DNA of 32,463 nt, taken from the NCBI GenBank assembly GCA_018657385.1, contig JABHXF010000008.1, forward strand, positions 1 through 32,463, read 5' to 3'. The stretch's first letter is position 1; every line of letters begins with the position of its first letter. Positions 16,452 to 22,634 of this stretch are shown piece after piece. Under the pieces are notes generated by a model, which worked only from the letters and a program-made list of their open reading frames with translations, had not been told where the DNA came from and did not search any database. Both the position numbers and the translations under genes were made by a program. The stretch is from Candidatus Woesearchaeota archaeon. Lineage in GTDB: Archaea > Nanobdellota > Nanobdellia > Woesearchaeales > DSVV01.

Positions 16452-16562
16452 CAAAATAAGATGCTGATTATGGTGGCAGACGGTTTTCGCGATGCTCAAA
16501 CCTATCAACCACCCCGGAAGGGATATCCCACAGTCGATCTGCACCATCATCATCTTATTTTG
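16452..16562 (-). repeat. Branched palindromic element, copy 3
   Basis: On the minus strand CAAAATAAGATGATGATGGTGCAGA pairs with its counterpart ending in GCATCTTATTTTG, giving a closing stem of more than 20 bp with a few mismatches. Hairpin 1 follows (GTGGG...), then ATAGG-[TTTGAGCATCGCGAAAA]-CCGTCTGC as hairpin 2. It lies between the co-directional dut and nrdG genes, where 16317-16451 shows only an AT-rich stretch and a GAGGTTTAT-like run. Confidence 0.75.
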
Positions 16563-16583
16563 TAATAATTAATCTTAATATGA

Positions 16584-17027
16584 TTAGTTAAATTTGCCAG
16601 TGCTGCCAAAAGCTCCATCGCCTCTGTCAGTCTCATCAAGTTCTTCAACTTCTTCAAAATCAATAACTTCAAATTTTTTGAAAACTGCCTGAGCAATTCT
16701 TTCTCCTCTTTTGACTTCATATGCCTCTTTGCTATGATTAACAAGCAATGCATGTACAATTCCCCTATAACCATGATCTATTGTTCCTGGGCTGTTAATC
16801 ATTGAAATTCCATGCTTTAATGCTAATCCTGATCTTGGTCTTACTTGCATTTCATAACCAAATGGAATTGCTACTCTTATCCCTGTACTGATGCCTTTAA
16901 TTTCTCCAGGTTGAATAATAATAGTTTCTGTTGAATATAAGTCCATACCTGCATCTCCATGACATTTGTATGATGGGGTTGGTAAGTCTTTGTCAACCTT
17001 ATTAATTTTAATTTTTAAGTTTTCCAT
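16584..17027 (-). CDS. dut: dUTP diphosphatase (trimeric dUTPase)
   Basis: Hydrolyses dUTP to dUMP and diphosphate, keeping uracil out of DNA and supplying dTMP synthesis. Counting from the upstream GTG at 17036, all five trimeric dUTPase motifs are present: AGMDLYS (29-35), RPRSGLA (66-72), NSPGTIDHGYRG (81-92, catalytic Asp 87), RGERIAQAVF (110-119) and RGDGAFGSTG (138-147). Motif V has Ala where Gly is usual (GDGAFG). I start at the ATG at 17027 (MENLKIKINK); a GTG three codons earlier is the alternative. Length of about 147 residues is normal. A 210-bp divergent gap separates it from the Lrp-like gene. Confidence 0.93.
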   Translation of the reverse strand: MENLKIKINKVDKDLPTPSYKCHGDAGMDLYSTETIIIQPGEIKGISTGIRVAIPFGYEMQVRPRSGLALKHGISMINSPGTIDHGYRGIVHALLVNHSKEAYEVKRGERIAQAVFKKFEVIDFEEVEELDETDRGDGAFGSTGKFN

Positions 17028-17246
17028 AGCTCTCACTCATTATTTATTCTAATTATTCATCACTAAGATTTAAGATGACTGTATTATAATTTCTATTAAT
17101 CTTTGTATTCTTTTTTCTATTGATTTCAAAACACTTTCATCTATATAAATTATGTTAATTTGTAAAATATAGTTTAGAAGTTAGATGTGAGGGAAGAGTG
17201 GTGAAAGAAGGTAAACTATTTAAACCATAAACCATTTCTTTCTAAT

Positions 17247-17594
17247 ATGGTTACTGTATTTATGCTTATTCATGTTAAGCCAAATAAACTTAAGATAGTT
17301 AGCAATACTTTATCTAAATTAGAGGATGTAAAGGAAATACATGAAATCTATGGTAGGTTTGATATTGTTGCTAAAGTAGAAGTAGCTAGTAATGAAGAAT
17401 TACAAAGTTTCTTTCAAAATAAGATTAGCATAATAGAAGGTATTAGAACAACTGAAACATTAATTGCTTTAGATAATGATAATCTTAATAAAACAAATAA
17501 TGTTGATGTTAATGAACTATTAGAAGAATCTAATGATACAGATAATGATGAATCTGAAGATGATCATTCAGATGATGTTGGATATGAAGTATAA
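17247..17594 (+). CDS. Stand-alone Lrp/AsnC ligand-binding (RAM) domain protein with acidic tail
   Basis: A 115-residue protein lacking the HTH of Lrp. Residues 1-75 form the beta-alpha-beta-beta-alpha-beta RAM domain (MVTVFMLIHVKPNKLKIVSN, then VKEIHEIYGRFDIVAKVEV and ETLIAL). The G-x-(F/Y)D signature (YGRFDIV) is present. The last 40 residues are mostly Asp, Glu, Asn and Ser. Such domains form oligomers and bind amino acids; some modulate partner enzymes. TTTAAACC lies 27 bp upstream, and no Shine-Dalgarno precedes the ATG. The methyltransferase gene starts 9 bp after its stop, so they share a transcript. Confidence 0.85.
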   Translation: MVTVFMLIHVKPNKLKIVSNTLSKLEDVKEIHEIYGRFDIVAKVEVASNEELQSFFQNKISIIEGIRTTETLIALDNDNLNKTNNVDVNELLEESNDTDNDESEDDHSDDVGYEV

Positions 17595-17603
17595 GTGGTA
17601 TAA

Positions 17604-18233
17604 ATGAAAGACTGGGATTCTTTGTACAAGAAGAAAGGGATTATTCAAAAAGATATTTCTAAATATGTTAAAGATGCTGTTGAATTCTTTAGGCAAAATA
17701 ATGTTAAACATGTTCTTGATCTTGGTTGTGGAACAGGTAGGCATATTGTTTATATGTTAAAAGATGGTTTTAATGTTAGGGGCTGTGATGTTTCAGATAA
17801 TGCATTGAAAATTATGAAGGAAATTCTTCCAGAAATTGAAGTAAAAAAATGTGATATGACATCATTGAAGTATAATGATAATAGTTTTGATGCTGTTTTT
17901 TGTCATCATGTAATTCAACATGGAAAAATGGAAGATATAAAAAAAGCAGCTTCTGAAATATCTAGAGTAACTAAAAAAAAAGGGTATCTTTATTTAGTTG
18001 TTGTATCAATTAATCATCCTAAATTGTTAACTGGAGAAGAAATTGAGAAAGGTACATACATTAATACTGATTCTGAAGATGGACATATGCCTCATCACTT
18101 TTTTACAGAGCAAGAATTAAAAACTCTTTTCTCAGATTTTGAAATCCTTCATCTCGAAGAACTAAATCAAATTAGTGAAATTGATTATGGGAAAAAAAGC
18201 TATTTTTATGAGATGTATGCTAAGAAAAAATAA
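17604..18233 (+). CDS. Class I SAM-dependent methyltransferase, substrate unknown
   Basis: A 209-residue Rossmann-fold methyltransferase of the Methyltransf_11 type. Motif I is VLDLGCGTGRHI (37-48), the acidic motif II loop is GCDVSDNALKIM (about 60-71), and motif IV/post I is DAVFCHHVIQHG (near 95-106). The C-terminal FTEQELKTLFSDF segment is common in small-molecule and thiopurine-like methyltransferases. It is cytoplasmic, in an operon with the RAM-domain protein. The substrate cannot be told. Confidence 0.85.
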   Translation: MKDWDSLYKKKGIIQKDISKYVKDAVEFFRQNNVKHVLDLGCGTGRHIVYMLKDGFNVRGCDVSDNALKIMKEILPEIEVKKCDMTSLKYNDNSFDAVFCHHVIQHGKMEDIKKAASEISRVTKKKGYLYLVVVSINHPKLLTGEEIEKGTYINTDSEDGHMPHHFFTEQELKTLFSDFEILHLEELNQISEIDYGKKSYFYEMYAKKK

Positions 18234-18245
18234 TATTTAGTTTTT

Positions 18246-18262
18246 AACAGGTTCTTTTTGTT
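18246..18262 (+). repeat. Decayed short hairpin module
   Basis: AACAGGTTCTTTTTGTT matches the 25-base module at 18355-18379 except that about eight central bases forming the hairpin are missing. It is followed by GTGATTTT, as in the full copies. It lies 12 bp after the methyltransferase stop codon. Confidence 0.55.
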
Positions 18263-18354
18263 GTGATTTTTTAATTTATATTGTTCCTTTCTTTTTAATA
18301 TGTTGATTAATGATTTCAGATATATGGTAGATAATTAATTTTTTATTTTCTTTT

Positions 18355-18379
18355 AACAGGCCGGCAGGCTATTTTTGTT
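18355..18379 (+). repeat. Short hairpin module, GCC-GGCA-GGC with T-run
   Basis: AACAGGCCGGCAGGCTATTT followed by TTGTT. The core GCC-GGCA-GGC forms a tiny hairpin then a T-run. The same module (with GTCA loop) is found exactly at 25562-25586 and 26517-26541. Here it directly precedes the branched element at 18407. Confidence 0.7.
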
Positions 18380-18406
18380 GTGATTATTTTCTTATTAATA
18401 TGTTGA

Positions 18407-18506
18407 TTTTAAATCCAACAACAACAAGGGCACGGACGGACATTTTCTTTGAGAAAATATCCTACTCGCCTAACGGCTCGCCCGGCCAATGTTGTTGGAT
18501 TTAAAA
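18407..18506 (-). repeat. Branched palindromic element, copy 4 (best exemplar)
   Basis: Minus-strand order: outer stem TTTTAAATCCAACAAC, inner stem GGC-CGGGC, hairpin 1 GCC-GTTA-GGC, GAG, TA, hairpin 2 GGATATTTTCT-CAA-AGAAAATGTCC, then GTCCG-T-GCC and the outer right arm. Relative to copies 5 and 6 the inner stem carries a compensatory change (CGGGC/GTCCG versus CAGGC/GTCTG). It lies between convergent genes. The rest of 18234-18553 is AT-rich and without a supported gene. Confidence 0.85.
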
Positions 18507-18553
18507 ATATGTTTGGTTAATTTGTTTTTTCTATTAACATAATAAAATAAGAA

Positions 18554-19141
18554 TTACCTTCGCCTTCTTTCTTTGCCAACTAGTTTTTCTAGTGCATCTA
18601 TTTTTTTTAATAGTTCATATTTTTCATTAGAGAAATCTTTTAGCTTTTTCTCATGTTTTTCTAATGTAAAATCTTTTTCTTTGATATTTGAAGCAATCTT
18701 ATTGAACTTGTCCATTTCTGATTTAACTTGTTCAATTTTTCCAGTAATTGCTTGCAATGATTGTTTTAAATCATTATAACTTTTAACATCAGTTTTAATA
18801 CGTTCAACATTTGCTTGCAATTCAGTTTTAAAATCTCTTGTTAATTCACTTACTAATTGTTGCTTTATTTGAGTTTTTAATAATTTAAGATCATCTAATT
18901 CTGAATGAATTTGTGTTTTAACATCTTTGATGCCTTCTAACTCATTCTTTAATTGACTAATATGTTCAGAACTATCATTATGAAAATTATTAAGATTAGT
19001 TTTAATATTTGAAACCTCAGAATGCATTGTTTGAATTATTTCATTTTGTTTGTTAAGATTTTCATTATGAGAACTAAGTTTATCATGAATCTCTTTAATT
19101 TTTTCCTCTGATTCCATTAACCCTTTTATTTTGTTTAACAT
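18554..19141 (-). CDS. Coiled-coil protein, unknown function
   Basis: A 195-residue protein of almost continuous heptad-like coiled coil (residues about 10-190), with regular Leu/Ile spacing such as LLKTQIKQQLVSELTRDF and KLVGKERRRR at the C terminus. There is no signal peptide or membrane segment. Such proteins often scaffold chromosomes or envelopes. It shares a 107-bp divergent promoter region (TATATATATAT near 19195-19205) with the secreted protease gene at 19249. No family was recognised. Confidence 0.7.
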   Translation of the reverse strand: MLNKIKGLMESEEKIKEIHDKLSSHNENLNKQNEIIQTMHSEVSNIKTNLNNFHNDSSEHISQLKNELEGIKDVKTQIHSELDDLKLLKTQIKQQLVSELTRDFKTELQANVERIKTDVKSYNDLKQSLQAITGKIEQVKSEMDKFNKIASNIKEKDFTLEKHEKKLKDFSNEKYELLKKIDALEKLVGKERRRR

Positions 19142-19248
19142 GGTAAATGGGATAATTAGGTTGTTTATATTGTTTTGGGTGTGATTATCTAGTAAAATAT
19201 ATATATCTTAAACATAATTTAAGCTATTATTAAATAAAAGAGGTTTAA

Positions 19249-20781
19249 ATGGCAAAACATAAGCATTCTATGTACATGGTATTAATTATAACACTAGTTA
19301 TTTTATTCGGTTTAATGGTTGTATTGGATGGGTGTAATACTATAGTTTTAGAAGGAATGGAAGAAGACTTGGAAGAAGGTGAGGAAGTAACTGTTGAAGA
19401 TACTGAGGAAATAAAAGCAGGAGATTTAGTAGGTCAAGCAAGTCGCTGGAATAAACAAGTTAAAATTAGAGAGAAGATAGTCCGAGTGAATAGTGTAACA
19501 AACAATGCAAAAAGAGTTTATACAGAAAAGCAAGATCACAGAATTGATAAAAAACCAGGCATTCTTAAATTTCCACCTATTAAATCAATTAATATAATGC
19601 CTATTGTTATTGAAGGGAAACCCATAGAAATTTTGGTTGGGAAATTAGGCTATTGCTTAAAAGTGAATGGTGTATGTTCTAGCACTACCATTTATCCTAT
19701 TTCTGGAGCAGATGTAAGTGTTCTTCTTGCAGGAAATGAAGAAATAAAACAGTGTGTTACAAATCAATTTGGGAAGTGTATAGTTTATGTTGAACAGGGA
19801 GAAATGTATAAAATTGTGGTAAATAAAGAAGGTTATGAAGAAGGTATGGTCATAAAATCTTTCCCTATTTCAACACATCCTGATAAACAGAAGTTGAATG
19901 TTTTAGTGGAAATTGAAATGACTTTTTGGAAAAAAATTCCTAAAACCCAAGTTGTTATAACATCCAATAATCAAGATACTATATTTAAAGATAAATCTGC
20001 AAATTATATTGCTTATCAAATACCTGATACTAATTTTAGAGTTGTTTGTCAACAACCTTGTCCAATTCCCGAAAATATACTCAGGAAAAAAACAGCTGGA
20101 GCATATTTTGCAATTAACGAATTATTAAAATTAACTCAGTTAGATGTACGTGAAGAATTAAAGCCAGTAGATATTCATTTAACCAGTGATATTGAATGTG
20201 GAGATTACCAAGAAAAACTTATGACTGATGGATATGTTAACAATCGCTTTGGGATTAGACCTCTGGATCTTGGTGGTTCATATATGTGCTTATGGGATTG
20301 GGAAAATGAAAATCAACAAATGCATTTGAACCCATATTATGCTTCTCAAATGGGACAAGATGCAGAAGAAAATGCTTTGAGATTAGAAGCACAACTTATA
20401 ATAGTGCATGAATATACTCATGTGTTATTAAGTGATTTTTGTTTTTATACTGAAGCTTTTGCAAAAGCATTTTCTTTTTATGTTTCCGGCTATTGGGATG
20501 GTAACGGTTATTTGTCTTCTAACTTTCCCAAAATTATAAACACTTGCGATCCTAATTTAAATTCTGGATACACAACAAATATTTATAATCAGTGTACTCA
20601 ATGTGGGTTTTCATATGAAGATGTAAGTAGTTTTATTCATAAAATGCGGGAAATTTATCTTAATGGAAAAGGTGAGGGGTTAGTAGGCAAATTAACCATA
20701 AATCAAATGATGGGAATCTTTGAAGAGATTACAGGTGATTGTAATATCTCTTGGATACAAGAAGTAATGTCTGGATGTTAG
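19249..20781 (+). CDS. Membrane-anchored secreted HExxH metalloprotease
   Basis: A 510-residue protein. Residues 11-29 are a signal/anchor (MVLIITLVILFGLMVVLDGC, a possible non-canonical lipobox). An acidic linker (EEDLEEGEEVTVEDTEE) and the AGDLVGQASR motif follow. Residues about 110-225 resemble a carboxypeptidase regulatory-like/Ig domain (GADVSVLLAGNEE, GKCIVYVEQG, YKIVVNKEGYEE). The zinc site is H387-E-Y-T-H391 with E402 in FYTEAFAKAF as the likely third ligand (HExxH-x10-E, similar to the gluzincin/MA-like pattern). Further Cys (CDPN, CTQCG, CN, final C) suggest disulfides. AAGAGGT precedes the ATG. It probably acts outside the cell; substrate unknown. Confidence 0.8.
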   Translation: MAKHKHSMYMVLIITLVILFGLMVVLDGCNTIVLEGMEEDLEEGEEVTVEDTEEIKAGDLVGQASRWNKQVKIREKIVRVNSVTNNAKRVYTEKQDHRIDKKPGILKFPPIKSINIMPIVIEGKPIEILVGKLGYCLKVNGVCSSTTIYPISGADVSVLLAGNEEIKQCVTNQFGKCIVYVEQGEMYKIVVNKEGYEEGMVIKSFPISTHPDKQKLNVLVEIEMTFWKKIPKTQVVITSNNQDTIFKDKSANYIAYQIPDTNFRVVCQQPCPIPENILRKKTAGAYFAINELLKLTQLDVREELKPVDIHLTSDIECGDYQEKLMTDGYVNNRFGIRPLDLGGSYMCLWDWENENQQMHLNPYYASQMGQDAEENALRLEAQLIIVHEYTHVLLSDFCFYTEAFAKAFSFYVSGYWDGNGYLSSNFPKIINTCDPNLNSGYTTNIYNQCTQCGFSYEDVSSFIHKMREIYLNGKGEGLVGKLTINQMMGIFEEITGDCNISWIQEVMSGC

Positions 20782-20790
20782 TTCTTTTTT
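20782..20790 (+). terminator. T-run terminator candidate
   Basis: GTTCTTTTTTTTT follows the protease stop codon directly. Poly-T runs act as termination signals in archaea. The rest of the gap to 20910 is AT-rich with no gene. Confidence 0.4.
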
Positions 20791-20910
20791 TTAAAACGTC
20801 CCTATGAAATTTTACTTTTTCTATTAAAAAAAATAAAAAACAGATTTATTATTTTTTGTATATCTCAAAATTACATAACTTCTTGGGAACGCATTAAACT
20901 ATAAGAATGA

Positions 20911-21016
20911 AGCGGGGAGAGGGACTCGAACCCTCGATCATCGGGATCTGCGAAATCATTGCCGAAGCTTTAATCTCGATTGCAGCCGATTGCCTTAGCC
21001 ACTTGGCCACCCCCGC
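20911..21016 (-). tRNA. tRNA-Cys(GCA) with an intron at 37/38
   Basis: Mature 72-nt tRNA: acceptor GCGGGGG/TCCCCGC, D arm GCC...GGC with AAGTGGCTAA loop, anticodon stem ATCGG/CCGAT, loop CTGCAAC with anticodon GCA, four-base variable region GATC, T arm GAGGG-TTCGAGT-CCCTC, discriminator T (U73), the base expected for tRNA-Cys. CCA is not encoded. The 34-nt intron (20946-20979) leaves a bulge-helix-bulge: four-base central helix CTGC/GCAG between two three-base bulges (AAT and ATC), then an eight-pair intron stem with G-U pairs. A TATA box (GATTTATATAGTT as + strand) at 21041-21053 is 25-37 bp upstream. Confidence 0.95.
20946..20979 (-). other. tRNA-Cys intron, bulge-helix-bulge type
   Basis: Cutting each three-base bulge after its second base gives the spliced loop C-T-G-C-A-A-C, so the intron is at canonical position 37/38. 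The intron forms CGAGATTA/TGATTTCG, with a loop that includes AAGCTTCGGCAA. Splicing would need an archaeal EndA, which is not in the window. Confidence 0.9.
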
Positions 21017-21040
21017 GTTCTAGACAAAGCAATTATTGTT

Positions 21041-21053
21041 GATTTATATAGTT
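21041..21053 (-). promoter_or_regulatory. TATA box of tRNA-Cys
   Basis: AACTATATAAATC on the minus strand, 25-37 bp upstream of the tRNA 5' end; no other feature explains the spacing. Confidence 0.55.
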
Positions 21054-21129
21054 TTTTATTAATTTTAACATATATTTTACCATAACCTTTATATATTCCT
21101 ATAATTAATAGATATATATAAAAGAGGTT

Positions 21130-21873
21130 ATGATGAATCATTTAAAGAAATATTGGAAAGAATATTTTGTTGCTCTACTTCTAGTAGGATTAGCTGGATT
21201 GTTTACAAAAGTAGATATGTTTAATTTTCTGAGAAATGTAACAGGAAATGCAATTGGTTTTTCTGCTGCAACCTCTGTTATGAGTACAACTTACCTTGCT
21301 TTAATTGTTCTTGGTCCTTTATTGTTAGTAGGAATGGCAAGTCATACATATTACCAACATAGAGTAGAAGAACATGATGCTAAAGATTTTCATAAAGTTA
21401 AACATGCAAGCAGAGATCATGAGTTACATCATTTTCCACATAATACACTTATAGATTTTGATAAACATAAGCCTGGAAAAAGAAAATTAGGCAAGAAAGA
21501 TGAATTTAAACCACGCTTTAGTTCAGAACCAAAAACAAATGCCAATCCTTATACTGGCTCTGCTTTATTATCATATCCTAATCAAATGGATCATCATGTG
21601 TTAAAACAACACATTAAAAATAAACTTGTACAAGGTCATACTTATACTGAAATTGTTGAAGCATTGGAAGATTACAATTGGGATCAAGAAAAAGTAAATA
21701 AAGCTTATAATGAAATTAAGCTACATCAAAACGAAGCTGAAATTATGCTTGGAAGCTTTGTAACAAGGGCTTTAATTGCAGGAAATTGTGTGAATTCTAT
21801 TAGGCAAGCTTTAGTAGACAAAGGTTGGCAAACAAGAACAGTAGATAAAGTAATTAATAATGTGATGGAATAA
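21130..21873 (+). CDS. Membrane protein with two UBA-like helical repeats
   Basis: A 247-residue protein. Two membrane segments lie near 12-28 and 56-73, separated by NVTGNAIGFSAATSV. A His-rich stretch follows (HKVKHASRDHELHHFPHN), then an RKLGKKDEFKPRFS region. The C-terminal half has two related helical units, KQHIKNKLVQGHTYTEIVEA (about 156-195) and GSFVTRALIAGNCVNSIRQA (about 203-245), each ending in a W-containing helix start (NWDQEKVNKAY; GWQTRTVDKVI). This pattern recalls UBA/CUE-type three-helix bundles that bind other proteins. The stop is followed at one base by the ATG of TrmI, so the two are cotranscribed. GAGGTT precedes the start. Function unknown. Confidence 0.75.
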   Translation: MMNHLKKYWKEYFVALLLVGLAGLFTKVDMFNFLRNVTGNAIGFSAATSVMSTTYLALIVLGPLLLVGMASHTYYQHRVEEHDAKDFHKVKHASRDHELHHFPHNTLIDFDKHKPGKRKLGKKDEFKPRFSSEPKTNANPYTGSALLSYPNQMDHHVLKQHIKNKLVQGHTYTEIVEALEDYNWDQEKVNKAYNEIKLHQNEAEIMLGSFVTRALIAGNCVNSIRQALVDKGWQTRTVDKVINNVME

Positions 21874-21874
21874 A

Positions 21875-22606
21875 ATGGAAAAGTTATTAGTTAACACAGA
21901 TGGGAAAAAGTTTTTCTTCAAAGGCAAAGATGTACATACTAAATATGGATATGTTAAAGCAGCAGATATAAAAAAAACAAAAATTGGTGGGAAAGTTAAA
22001 ACACATCTTGGAAAAGAATTTACTGTCTTGCCTATAATGTTTATTGATAAATTAGCAAAGATTAAAAGAGCACCACAAATTATTCCATTGAAAGATGTTG
22101 GATTGATAATTGCAGAAACAGGTCTTGAACCAAATTGGAAAATAGTTGATGCAGGAGCAGGAAGTGGAGCATTATGTTGTCATCTTGCAAACTTAGTTCC
22201 AAAAGGTAAAGTATATACTTATGATGTTAGAGATGATCATTTAGCTGTTGCACAAGAAAATATTAAATTCTTTGGCTTCAAAAATATAATTGCTAAAAAA
22301 TTAAGTGTTTATGATAAAATCCCTCATAAAAATATGGATTTAATTACTTTGGATGTTCCAGAACCATGGATGGCCTTAGAACATGCATTTAAAGCACTAA
22401 AACCAGGTGGGTTTGTAGTTAGCTATTCTCCTTGTATGCCTCAGGTGAGTGATTTTGTTGAGGCTGTAAGAAAAATTGATGGATTAAGTTATATTAAGAC
22501 TGTTGAATTAATTCATAGGGAATGGGAATGTATTGGCAGAAAACAAAGACCTAAGACTCAACAGCTAGGGCATAGTGGATTTATTAGTTTTGTAAGGAAA
22601 GTGTAA
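21875..22606 (+). CDS. trmI: tRNA (adenine-N1)-methyltransferase TrmI
   Basis: A 243-residue class I methyltransferase that makes m1A at tRNA positions 57/58 in archaea. An N-terminal beta domain (residues 1-60) precedes the RAPQIIPLKDVGLIIAETGL segment typical of TrmI, then motif I D92AGAGSG98, the acidic YDVRDDHLAVAQENI motif, LDVPEPWMALEHA (motif IV DVPEPW) and KPGGFVVSYSPC. The C-terminal HREWECIGRKQRPKTQQLGH matches the conserved R-x-P...H-x-GF end of the family. It is co-transcribed with the preceding membrane protein gene. Confidence 0.92.
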   Translation: MEKLLVNTDGKKFFFKGKDVHTKYGYVKAADIKKTKIGGKVKTHLGKEFTVLPIMFIDKLAKIKRAPQIIPLKDVGLIIAETGLEPNWKIVDAGAGSGALCCHLANLVPKGKVYTYDVRDDHLAVAQENIKFFGFKNIIAKKLSVYDKIPHKNMDLITLDVPEPWMALEHAFKALKPGGFVVSYSPCMPQVSDFVEAVRKIDGLSYIKTVELIHREWECIGRKQRPKTQQLGHSGFISFVRKV

Positions 22607-22634
22607 TCATTTTTTGGCTTGTTTCCATAAGAAA

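Noticed and set aside
20911-21016. A long-variable-arm tRNA (tRNA-Ser or -Leu)
   Set aside because: The extra length lies in the anticodon loop and fits an intron in a strict bulge-helix-bulge; after removal the variable region is four bases and the anticodon is GCA.
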